6,888 nt of DNA from Chloroflexota bacterium (GCA_003694775.1 RFJV01000387.1:1-6888), one strand, 5' to 3'. Positions 1-5,684 are shown, counted from the first letter of the stretch. The notes: generated by a model not told the origin, from the letters alone. Numbers and translations are program-made.

Positions 1-68
1 CCGCAGTTGTTGCAGTAGGCAATCCCCGGACGAATCAGACGTTTTCCACAATGGGGGCAGTTATCCAT
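1..68 (-). CDS. Zinc-ribbon protein, N-terminal fragment (cut by window edge)
   Basis: Only the first 22 codons are in the window. They begin MDNCPHCGKRL and contain two CxxC/CxxC-like pairs (Cys4, Cys7, Cys19, Cys22), the pattern of a zinc-ribbon that binds one zinc ion. Such ribbons often cap otherwise unrelated bacterial proteins, so the function of the whole protein cannot be told. The ATG (68-66) is supported by an AAAGGG ribosome-binding site about seven bases upstream and by a well-formed promoter further upstream at 128-157. The gene runs off the left edge. Confidence 0.72.
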   Translation of the reverse strand, partial: MDNCPHCGKRLIRPGIAYCNNC

Positions 69-127
69 TTGTTTTCCCTTTGTTCGTGCGGTTTAAACGG
101 ACAGAGTCAGGGGGAAATGGTATCTGA

Positions 128-157
128 ATTATATCACAGAACAGGGGAAAAAATCAA
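128..157 (-). promoter_or_regulatory. Sigma-70-type promoter for the zinc-ribbon gene
   Basis: On the minus strand a perfect TATAAT (133-128) is preceded by TGTGA and, 18 bases further upstream, by TTGATT (157-152). Transcription would start near 121, giving a leader of about 50 bases before the ATG at 68. The assignment rests on hexamer match and spacing only. Confidence 0.6.
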
Positions 158-189
158 TGGGGGTTGGGAAAATAATCGTAACTGTTCAG

Positions 190-381
190 CCGTCCGCGAA
201 TTTTTCGCGGATACACAAATTTACGAATTTACGAATTTACGAATGGACGAGCGGACGTAAAACGTACCAGGGAAAAAGCCGGTTTCCGGAACAGCTTGCA
301 AAATCTGAGCAGATACGTCCTGCTTACCACTACTGCCGGCGACGTTAGTTATTCGTGAATTCGTGTTTTATTCGTGGACGG
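190..381. repeat. Inverted-repeat-bounded intergenic element
   Basis: The element is bounded by CCGTCCGCGAA (190-200) and TTCGTGGACGG (371-381), which pair over 11 positions with one G-T wobble. The left arm contains a tight hairpin, TCCGCGAA (193-200) with TTCGCGGA (204-211) around a 3-base loop, followed by three exact tandem copies of TTTACGAA (220-243). The right arm carries degenerate copies of the complementary motif, ATTCGTG and AATTCGTG (351-365). The same two ends bound a 73-base element at 5848-5920, so this is probably a family dispersed in the genome. No transposase or open frame is seen inside it. Confidence 0.6.
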
Positions 382-414
382 CTGAGCAGATACAAATAAT
401 CCATATCTGCTCAG
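382..414. repeat. Perfect 11-bp stem-loop
   Basis: CTGAGCAGATA (382-392) pairs perfectly with TATCTGCTCAG (404-414) around an 11-base loop. A third copy of the arm, CTGAGCAGATAC, lies at 305-316 inside the neighbouring element. Neither strand has a T-run after the stem, so I do not call it a terminator. Confidence 0.55.
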
Positions 415-455
415 GAGTCGGACAGTCCCTGGCGGGGCGACATTGAGGGATAAAA

Positions 456-493
456 TTTTTGCAGGACAACTGCTAGCAGTTGTCCTGCAAAAA
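456..493. repeat. 38-base perfect palindrome
   Basis: The two 19-base halves are exact reverse complements, centred on CTAG at 473-476. The core arm is GCAGGACAACTG and the ends are T5 and A5. Because the T-run precedes and the A-run follows the stem on either strand, this is the reverse of a bidirectional intrinsic terminator. It is better viewed as a repeat unit or a protein-binding or cruciform site. It lies about 110 bases past the stop of the minus-strand fusion gene. Confidence 0.6.
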
Positions 494-518
494 CGCTATT
501 TTCAGAGGGGAATCCGTG

Positions 519-538
519 GGGCGACATTAATGTCGCCC
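519..538. repeat. 20-base perfect palindrome (GGGCGACATT arms)
   Basis: GGGCGACATT (519-528) is followed directly by its reverse complement AATGTCGCCC (529-538). The arm with one more G also occurs alone at 434-444, so two copies of GGGGCGACATT bracket the 38-base palindrome. No T-run follows on either strand. It looks like a small dispersed palindromic repeat. Confidence 0.5.
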
Positions 539-601
539 TACAGAGGCTATTTTATACGAGGAGCGCTATCAGCCCTTCGTGGACGGGCGACGGCCAGGAT
601 T

Positions 602-2599
602 TCACTTTCCGTTGCCGGGCCGGACCATCTCGACGTACTCGTTTTTTACCGGGGCCGCGGTTTGCAGTCCCAGCCGCTCCAGGAGTTCGCCAATCAGTTC
701 GGCCTTGTGGAGGGCGTCTTTAGCCGACCAGGTGCGGCTCTTGATTTCCAGGTACAGGGTGTCCTTTTCCGGGACAACCATCCGGTCCAGGTTGATGGCG
801 AAATCGGTTTCCTTGTACAGCACGTGGCACCGCTGGCGGTGTTTGATGACTTCCCGCTCCTCAACCGGTTTGAAGTACTCCCGGTAGAAGCGCAGACTGT
901 GCCCCGCAGTGGCGGTGTAGCGGGCGCGGGTCAGCAGGATGGAGTGTTCGTATTCCTTTTCGCTGGTTGGCCCCATCAGAGTCATTGTATAGAAGGTTTC
1001 CAGCAGGTTGCCTTGCTCGTCCCGGATTTCATCCTCCCGGAAGCGGAGCCGGTCGGTATCGTGCTCCTTGAACAGGAAATAGGTGTCGTACTGGTCGCGG
1101 CGCGATGGCTTGTAGGCGGTCAGGCCGGCTTCCTGCAGACGGGTGTGCAGGTCGAACGGTTCATCCAGCCGGACTTTGACCTGGATTTCAAACGTTTCCT
1201 GGGGGATGAAGTCGGCGCTGATTGCCAGGAGCTTGGAGAGAATGCTTTCCTCGCGGGCCATCAGGAAGGCGTCTATCTGGCGGGCAATCTCGCCGGCCTC
1301 CGACAGGATTTCCGGCTCGTCCAGGGTGAGCAGGTTGCGGTGCCGCATCAGCACCCGCCCGTTGACGATGACATCGCGCACGTCGGTGGCCTTGCTGGCG
1401 TAGACCAGCCGGGAGTAAACAGCTTCCGGGTCCCGGTGGAAGTGGGGAAGCTGGTGGGTGCGGTCGGTGGAGATGATGGCGATGTCGGCTTTTTTGCCCG
1501 GCTCCAGCGAGCCGGTCAGGTGGTCAATGTGCAGGGCGCGCGCTCCCTCGATGGTTGCCAGCTCCCACACTTTGCGGGCCGGCAGGAGGGTCGGGTCGCC
1601 GAACACTCCTTTTTGCAGAAACGCGGCCAGGCGAACTTCCTCGAACATATCCAGGTCGTTGTTGGAGGCCGGGCCGTCCGTCCCTATGCCGACATGCAGG
1701 CCCAGATTGACCATCTTGGACACGGGTGCGGTTCCGCTGGCCAGCTTCATATTACTGCTGGGGCAGTGGGCTACCCCGGCGTTGTGCCGGTGGAGGGTGT
1801 GCATCTCGCCATCTTCCAGGTGTACGCAGTGCGCGGCGATGACCTTGGCCTGGAACAGGTCGTACTGGTCCAGCCAGGGGACAACCGTCATTCCGTACTG
1901 GGTGCGGCTGTTTTCCTGCTCCAGAGCGGTTTCGGCTACATGAATGTGGAGCGGTACGTCGTATTCGGTGGCCAGCCGCACGCACTGCCGGAGCATATCC
2001 GGAGTGGCCGTATAGGGCGCATGCGGTCCCACCGCCGGTACGATGAGGGGATGGTCCAGCCATTCCTCAATGAAGCGGCGGCAGTACTCCAGGCTTTCGT
2101 CGTAGTTGGTAGCGTCTGGGGAGGGAAACTTGAGAATGGTCTGGGCCAGAACGGCACGCATGCCGGCCTCGGCGGTGGCGCGGGCTACTTCGGCTTCGTT
2201 GTAGTACATATCGCAGAAGGTGGTCACGCCGGAACGAATCATTTCCGCGCAGGCCAGCAGGGTGCCGATATAGCAGAAGTTGTTGTTGACGAACTCCCGC
2301 TCAACCGGCATCATATAGCCGTACAGCCACACGTCCAGGCGCAGGTCGTCCGCCAGCCCTCGGAGCAGGGTCATCGGGACGTGGGTGTGGGCATTTATCA
2401 GGCCGGGACTGATAACGCAGTCCTGGCAGTCGATGATGGTTTTGGCCTGAAAGGTTGTTTCCAGTTCCGGGGCCGGTCCCACGGCCACAATTTTGTCGTC
2501 CTTTATCGCCACCGCGCCGTTGGGAATCAACCGCCGCCGGGCATCCATCGTGACCACGTAGCCGCCGGTTAACAGCAGGTCAACAGGTTGAATGGGCAT
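602..2599 (-). CDS. mtaD: MTA/SAH deaminase-type amidohydrolase fused to a CYTH domain
   Basis: The 665-aa product has two parts. Residues 1 to about 450 are a complete amidohydrolase of the 5-methylthioadenosine/S-adenosylhomocysteine deaminase type, which removes ammonia from the adenine of these by-products of methylation and polyamine synthesis. Visible metal and catalytic residues are H71-x-H73, H220 and E223 (HVAE), H257 (AHCVH) and D308 (GTDGPASNN). Residues about 468-648 resemble a CYTH (triphosphate tunnel) domain: EIQVK 471-475, RLRFRE 517-522, KHR 586-588, LDR 604-606, LEIK 617-620. MtaD enzymes usually end near 430-450 residues, so the tail is an extra domain. Three expected CYTH positions are changed: the second acidic residue of ExExK is Q473, the lysine of the usual TLKG motif is M542, and the second acidic residue of the C-terminal ExE pair is K620. 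The tail may therefore bind rather than hydrolyse. The start is supported by AGGAG (2609-2605) five bases before the ATG. Probably cytosolic, as no signal peptide is seen. Substrate assignment within the deaminase family is by motif only. Confidence 0.85.
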   Translation of the reverse strand: MPIQPVDLLLTGGYVVTMDARRRLIPNGAVAIKDDKIVAVGPAPELETTFQAKTIIDCQDCVISPGLINAHTHVPMTLLRGLADDLRLDVWLYGYMMPVEREFVNNNFCYIGTLLACAEMIRSGVTTFCDMYYNEAEVARATAEAGMRAVLAQTILKFPSPDATNYDESLEYCRRFIEEWLDHPLIVPAVGPHAPYTATPDMLRQCVRLATEYDVPLHIHVAETALEQENSRTQYGMTVVPWLDQYDLFQAKVIAAHCVHLEDGEMHTLHRHNAGVAHCPSSNMKLASGTAPVSKMVNLGLHVGIGTDGPASNNDLDMFEEVRLAAFLQKGVFGDPTLLPARKVWELATIEGARALHIDHLTGSLEPGKKADIAIISTDRTHQLPHFHRDPEAVYSRLVYASKATDVRDVIVNGRVLMRHRNLLTLDEPEILSEAGEIARQIDAFLMAREESILSKLLAISADFIPQETFEIQVKVRLDEPFDLHTRLQEAGLTAYKPSRRDQYDTYFLFKEHDTDRLRFREDEIRDEQGNLLETFYTMTLMGPTSEKEYEHSILLTRARYTATAGHSLRFYREYFKPVEEREVIKHRQRCHVLYKETDFAINLDRMVVPEKDTLYLEIKSRTWSAKDALHKAELIGELLERLGLQTAAPVKNEYVEMVRPGNGK

Positions 2600-2613
2600 A
2601 GTATCTCCTAAAT

Positions 2614-2672
2614 AGTTTGTGAGTTGATGAGTTTGGGAGTTTGTGAGTTGGATGGTTTGTTAGTTTGGAGTT
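2614..2672. repeat. Degenerate octamer tandem repeat (AGTTTGTG) in the fusion-gene leader
   Basis: About seven units with a mostly 8-base period run from AGTTTGTG (2614-2621) through AGTTGATG, AGTTTGGG and AGTTTGTG to AGTTTGG. On the transcribed minus strand the unit reads CACAAACT. The block ends about 5 bases upstream of the Shine-Dalgarno sequence of the fusion gene, so it forms its 5' leader. Confidence 0.6.
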
Positions 2673-2674
2673 AT

Positions 2675-2730
2675 CAATCTCCCAATCTCCAATCGCCAAT
2701 CTCTAGTCTCCCAATCTCTAATCTCCAATT
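2675..2730. repeat. Degenerate heptamer tandem repeat (CAATCTC)
   Basis: Units related to CAATCTC start at 2675, 2683, 2690, 2697, 2704, 2712, 2719 and 2726, spaced 7 or 8 bases. On the minus strand the unit reads GAGATTG, so the leader RNA would carry several GGAG/GAGA stretches resembling Shine-Dalgarno cores. I see no convincing sigma-70 promoter inside the block, although the terminator just upstream implies that the fusion gene needs its own start of transcription. Confidence 0.6.
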
Positions 2731-2733
2731 TAC

Positions 2734-2765
2734 AAAACGAGCCAGGGCAAAACCCCCTGGCTCGT
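2734..2765 (-). terminator. Intrinsic terminator of the thiol-oxidation operon
   Basis: Read on the minus strand, an 11-bp perfect stem (ACGAGCCAGGG with CCCTGGCTCGT, 2765-2755 and 2747-2737) with a 7-base loop is followed by TTTTG. It lies about 50 bases past the stop of the small acidic protein gene, the normal place for the end of that operon. Confidence 0.75.
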
Positions 2766-2814
2766 GTGGAGGGACTGGCTATCTCCGGCAGATATTCAGG
2801 CAGAAAGCGGGGGG

Positions 2815-3087
2815 TTACAGGTCCCACTTGTCATCGTCATCGTCCAGAACTAGCTCATCCTCATCGTCATCCAGGAACAGGTCCTCATCTTCTTCCCAGT
2901 CCAGGTCCTCGTCGGTATCCAGCAGTTCTTCGTCTTCCCATTCCTCCTCGTCCAGCTCCACCAGGTCGTCGAGAACCTCGTACGTCAAGCATCCTTCCTC
3001 TGGGTCGTAAATAATTGCCCCGGAGGTACACAGCCGGTTTTCGTTGTAGATGCAATCGGTTGCTTTGCAGGTAACTTTCGTCGCCAT
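2815..3087 (-). CDS. Small four-Cys protein with acidic tail (DUF1540-like N-terminus)
   Basis: A 90-aa protein. Residues 7-36 carry Cys7, Cys12, Cys20 and Cys33 in the pattern CKATDCIYN...LCTSGAI...CLTY, which resembles the DUF1540 family and suggests a small metal-binding or redox knuckle. Residues 37-90 are extremely acidic (34 of 54 are Asp or Glu), with Trp and Leu interspersed. No signal peptide or membrane segment is seen. The gene follows the VKOR gene by 6 bases, and its ribosome-binding site (GAGGGA, ending 9 bases before the ATG) overlaps the VKOR stop codon, so the two are translated together. It is the last gene before the terminator at 2734-2765. Function unknown; metal or cation binding is a guess from composition. 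Confidence 0.8.
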   Translation of the reverse strand: MATKVTCKATDCIYNENRLCTSGAIIYDPEEGCLTYEVLDDLVELDEEEWEDEELLDTDEDLDWEEDEDLFLDDDEDELVLDDDDDKWDL

Positions 3088-3093
3088 CAGATT

Positions 3094-3603
3094 TTATCCC
3101 TCAAACGAAAAATATTGATTCACATAACGCAGGTTAAACATCGAACCAACAAAGATGCCGCTCATAATCACCGCCGATGCCACACACCAGTAGCAGATAG
3201 CCAGGATAACGTACAGCTCCAGATAGGTCAGGTAGGCGGAGAAGAGCACCCCCACCAGCGATGCCCCAAAGATTGCCAGGCCAATATAGGGAGACAGGTT
3301 CCTTTCCACGCTGGCCGGGTGGTTCTGGGCAATCAGAAGCGCCAGCAGACCCAGGTAGATTACCAGCCCGTAAACCGGCATTGGAATGCCAAACAGGCTG
3401 GCATAGGCACTGTTCTTGACCGTTTCACAGCCGTGCGACCCGCCGCAGGCCAGAGTCGCGCCAGGGGTGGTGTAGCCCCACAGCAGGTACGCCGATACAC
3501 CTATCCCGGCGATAGACAGAATAATCAGTAAAACGTAAACCACCATCCCCCCGACCGGCAGAGCCAGGCCGCGAGGGGCGGTCTCGACAGCGGATTTGTT
3601 CAT
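3094..3603 (-). CDS. VKOR-family membrane disulfide/quinone oxidoreductase
   Basis: A 169-aa integral membrane protein with about four helices (near residues 18-42, 69-93, 105-127 and 129-153). It has the four VKOR cysteines: the loop pair C53 and C59 (CGGSHGC) and the active-site pair C137-YW-C140 facing the quinone. The segments NSAYASLFGIPMPVYG (64-79) and SAYLTYLELYVILAICYWC are characteristic of the family. Bacterial VKORs take electrons from a DsbA-like partner and pass them to quinone, replacing DsbB. Many are fused to a thioredoxin domain; here the partner is the separate gene just upstream. The ATG overlaps that gene's TGA stop (ATGA), and no close Shine-Dalgarno sequence is seen (AGGAG lies 14 bases away), which points to translational coupling. 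It ends in TAA. Confidence 0.93.
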   Translation of the reverse strand: MNKSAVETAPRGLALPVGGMVVYVLLIILSIAGIGVSAYLLWGYTTPGATLACGGSHGCETVKNSAYASLFGIPMPVYGLVIYLGLLALLIAQNHPASVERNLSPYIGLAIFGASLVGVLFSAYLTYLELYVILAICYWCVASAVIMSGIFVGSMFNLRYVNQYFSFEG

Positions 3604-4271
3604 TGGGCCAGCTTCAGCTCCTGTTCAATCAGGCTTTTGAATACCTCGTAAGGCTGGTTCCCCTCAACCCGCCGGTTGTTGATGAAGAAGGTCGGGGTAG
3701 CCTTTACGCCCCGGTTGCTGGCGGCCCGACGGGCATTCTCCAGGTAATCCTGGTACTTCCGGTCGCGCAGGCACTGCGAGAACGTGTCCTGCTTCAGCCC
3801 CACTTCCCCGGCCAGAGAAACCAGACTCTGCGGGCTGTAGTCAATTTGCCCTTGCTTTTCGTACAGCAGGTGCTCGTATTCAAAGAATTTGCCCTGGTCG
3901 TGGGCGCACAGGGCCGCTTCGGTAGCCAGGCCCATTGCCGGGTTGCCCAGGTAGTAAGGATGAATCACAAACCGCACTTTTCCCGTTTCTATGTAGTCTG
4001 CTTCCAGCAGACCAAATGTGTCGAGCACAAAGTCTCGACAGTGCGGTCAGCCAAAGTCCGAAAACTCGGTGATGGTTACCGGCGCGTTGGCATTTCCCAG
4101 GGATGGAAAACTGCTCTCATCCACCGAAACCTGCCTGGCCGATTGAGTCCCCAGCCAGACCAGCCCGGCCACCAGCAGAACCGCCCCTGCCGCCACGGCT
4201 ATAATCAGGCCCGGAGAAATCACTCCCTGGCTTGATTTTTTCGCTGATACCTTGCGTCGCTGTTTGCTCAA
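3600..4271 (-). CDS. DsbA-like thiol oxidoreductase, probable selenoprotein (Sec-Pro-His-Cys)
   Basis: Read through one in-frame TGA (4049-4047), this gene encodes 223 residues. Residues 1-16 are basic and residues about 17-40 form one membrane anchor, placing the rest outside the membrane. The thioredoxin-fold domain of the Thioredoxin_4/DsbA type follows, with FSDFG-(TGA)-PHCRDF at 69-81, the CAHDQGKFFEYEHLLY motif at 122-137, SQCL at 165-168 and the cis-proline loop KATPTFFIN with P193. TGA occupies position 75, exactly the first cysteine of CPHC. The frame is open on both sides and the family motifs continue without a gap, so I read it as selenocysteine. The start is TTG, chosen because GGAG lies 7 bases upstream and no better start exists. 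The stop overlaps the VKOR start. A nonsense mutation or sequencing error would give the same picture but would have to hit the catalytic codon by chance. A candidate SECIS follows the TGA. Confidence 0.85.
4010..4049 (-). promoter_or_regulatory. Candidate bacterial SECIS hairpin after the in-frame TGA
   Basis: On the minus strand the bases after TGA form a two-step hairpin. An outer GACC/GGTC pair (4048-4045 with 4013-4010) includes the last two bases of the TGA itself. An internal loop follows, then a perfect 7-bp stem TGTCGAG/CTCGACA (4040-4034 with 4025-4019) with an 8-base loop rich in T and G. Bacterial SelB recognises such a stem-loop directly downstream of the UGA within the coding region. 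The loop begins about 13 bases after the TGA, slightly closer than usual, and its first two bases are A and C rather than containing the commonly seen G, so this is a candidate and not proven. Confidence 0.5.
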
Positions 4272-4295
4272 GGTTTGTCTCCTCTATTGTTCATT

Positions 4296-4318
4296 CCGCC
4301 AACTATCCGGCGGTTGGC
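4296..4318. other. Short hairpin between moeA and the Sec-DsbA gene
   Basis: Two competing pairings exist: GCCAAC (4298-4303) with GTTGGC (4313-4318), and CCGCC (4296-4300) with GGCGG (4309-4313). No T-run follows on the minus strand, so it is not a convincing terminator, and read-through from moeA into the thiol-oxidation genes is possible across the 71-base gap. Confidence 0.3.
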
Positions 4319-4342
4319 AGAAGTTTAACCAAAATCACCCAC

Positions 4343-5620
4343 TCAGTCAAGTAGCCAGACCTCAACTGCGTCCCCTGCCGGCAGATAGGTGGTCTCTTCG
4401 GGGACCACCACCAGGCAGTTGGCCCACACCATCGACGACAGGATGCCCGAACCCTGCACCTGCACCCCACTGCCGCGGGTGGTTACCCGGAAGGTATCCC
4501 CGTCCCGGCGCACGTAGCCCCGCATAAAGTGACGCCGCCCGCTGTTGGTCACATCCTCCTCCAGCCGGGCGACCAGCGGGAGACGCTGGATGTTGGTTTG
4601 CCCGCCCAGCTTCAGGATGGCGGGTCGGGCAAAAACCTCAAAGGCTACCATCGAGGCCACCGGATTGCCGGGCAGACCAATCAGCGGGACCTGCCGCGTC
4701 TGGTGGTGCAGAACGCCAAACGCCAGCGGTTTGCCCGGCTTAATGGCGACCTGCCAGAACTGCATTTCTCCCTCCGCGGCCAGGACGTTCTTTACCACAT
4801 CAAAATCGCCCACCGACACCCCGGCGGAGGTGAGAAACAGGTCGATATTCCGGGCCAGCCCGGCCCGGATTTTAGCGGTCAGGTCTTCCACCGTATCGCG
4901 GGCAATGCCCAGCATCACCGGCTCGCCGCCGTATTTCTGCACCAGCGCGGCCTGGGCGTACTCGTTGGAGTTGCGGATTTGCCCCGGCCCGACCGGCTCG
5001 ATGATGTCCACCAGCTCGTCGCCGGTTGCCAGAATGGCGACCCGCGGGCGGCGGAAAACGGTCACCTCGGCCTGCCCGATGGCCGCCAGCACGCCGATGT
5101 CCTGCGGACGCAGGCGATGCCCCGCTTGCAGAACAACCTGCCCCTGCCGGATGTCTTCCCCCACCGGCCGGACATTGTCGCCGGTACGGACCGGTTTGAA
5201 GACCAGCACCTCGTCATCGGCCAGAGAAAGGCCGGCTGGCGGGGAAATGTGCTCGCTGGTTTCCTCGAACCGCACCACGGCATCGGCTCCGGCGGGCATT
5301 GGCGCGCCGGTCATAATCCGGGCCGCCTCGCCGGGCTGGAGGTGCACCGTCGGCGCGGTGCCGGCGGGAATGTTGGCCCGGACTTTCAGCCGTACGGGCT
5401 GTTCTTTGGACGCGCCGCGCGTGTCTGCCGCAACGACCGCGTACCCGTCCATCGCCGAATTGACAAACGGCGGTACATTGATGGCCGATACCGCGTCCGC
5501 GGCCAATACCCGGTGGTAGGCTGAGGTCAGGGGAATGGTCTCCGTGGAAACCGGCTCAATCTGCGACAGGATGGTTTCTATGGCTTTTTCTACAGGAATC
5601 AGGGAAGATGTTTTTTTCAT
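4343..5620 (-). CDS. moeA: Molybdopterin molybdotransferase MoeA
   Basis: A 425-aa cytosolic enzyme that inserts molybdate into adenylylated molybdopterin, the last common step of molybdenum cofactor synthesis. Family motifs appear in order: NSAMDGYAV (54-62), RIMTGAPMPAGAD (101-113), VRPVGEDI (150-157), ATGDEL (198-203), GQIRNSNEY (213-221), TSAGVSVGDFD (264-274), KPGKPLAFG (294-302) and GLPGNPVASMVAFEVF (315-330). The C-terminal domain IV follows (about 345-425). The length is normal for the family. One position of the usually Gly-Gly TSGGVSVGD motif is Ala266, a mild change. The ATG at 5620 has only a weak GAGAG upstream, but a strong promoter lies about 40-60 bases upstream. It precedes the Sec-DsbA gene on the same strand by 71 bases. 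Confidence 0.96.
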   Translation of the reverse strand: MKKTSSLIPVEKAIETILSQIEPVSTETIPLTSAYHRVLAADAVSAINVPPFVNSAMDGYAVVAADTRGASKEQPVRLKVRANIPAGTAPTVHLQPGEAARIMTGAPMPAGADAVVRFEETSEHISPPAGLSLADDEVLVFKPVRTGDNVRPVGEDIRQGQVVLQAGHRLRPQDIGVLAAIGQAEVTVFRRPRVAILATGDELVDIIEPVGPGQIRNSNEYAQAALVQKYGGEPVMLGIARDTVEDLTAKIRAGLARNIDLFLTSAGVSVGDFDVVKNVLAAEGEMQFWQVAIKPGKPLAFGVLHHQTRQVPLIGLPGNPVASMVAFEVFARPAILKLGGQTNIQRLPLVARLEEDVTNSGRRHFMRGYVRRDGDTFRVTTRGSGVQVQGSGILSSMVWANCLVVVPEETTYLPAGDAVEVWLLD

Positions 5621-5656
5621 TTTCTCTCGACTACCTGAATGGCTTGGTCTGGTGCT

Positions 5657-5684
5657 AGTATACCATAACCGGCCTGTTCGTCAA
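5657..5684 (-). promoter_or_regulatory. Sigma-70-type promoter for moeA
   Basis: On the minus strand TTGACG (5684-5679) and TATACT (5662-5657) are separated by 16 bases, and the -10 is preceded by TATGG. The start point would be near 5650, leaving a leader of about 30 bases. The -35 overlaps the palindrome CAACCGGTTG (5682-5691), a possible operator. Confidence 0.65.

Larger units (their letters stand above)
69..601. other. 533-base repeat-rich spacer without a supported gene
   Basis: This spacer lies between two minus-strand genes. It holds the promoter at 128-157, an inverted-repeat-bounded element at 190-381, a hairpin at 382-414, a 38-base perfect palindrome at 456-493 and a 20-base perfect palindrome at 519-538. 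The sequence GGGGCGACATT occurs twice (434-444 and 518-528). Reading frames here are short, lack ribosome-binding sites and run through the repeats, so none is called. A solo copy of TTCGTGGACGG (578-588) lies just after the stop of the neighbouring fusion gene. Confidence 0.7.

Noticed and set aside
190..414. A CRISPR-like array
   Set aside because: The repeated units are only 7-12 bases, contiguous or inverted, with no regular repeat-spacer spacing.
456..493. The long palindrome as a bidirectional terminator of the fusion gene
   Set aside because: The T-run comes before and the A-run after the stem on both strands, the opposite of the required order.
443..2572. A 709-codon plus-strand open frame opposite the fusion gene
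   Set aside because: It lies almost wholly antisense to a gene with clear family motifs. It has no ribosome-binding site, shows no recognisable domain, and its start runs through palindromic repeats. Long antisense frames are common opposite GC-biased genes.
4047..4049. TGA read as Trp or Gly through a different genetic code
   Set aside because: TGA is the normal stop of the fusion gene (602-604), moeA (4343-4345) and the DsbA-like gene itself, and Trp in these proteins is encoded by TGG.
3600..4271. Two separate genes (3600-4028 and 4047-4271) or a nonsense-mutated pseudogene
   Set aside because: The right-hand part has no start or ribosome-binding site of its own and begins inside the active-site helix. 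The frame is continuous and the single TGA falls exactly on the catalytic Cys, with tight coupling to an intact VKOR gene. Sequencing error or mutation remains possible but less likely.
4529..5524. A 331-codon plus-strand open frame opposite moeA
   Set aside because: Shadow of moeA: no domain, no ribosome-binding site, and composition rich in residues expected from reversed codons.
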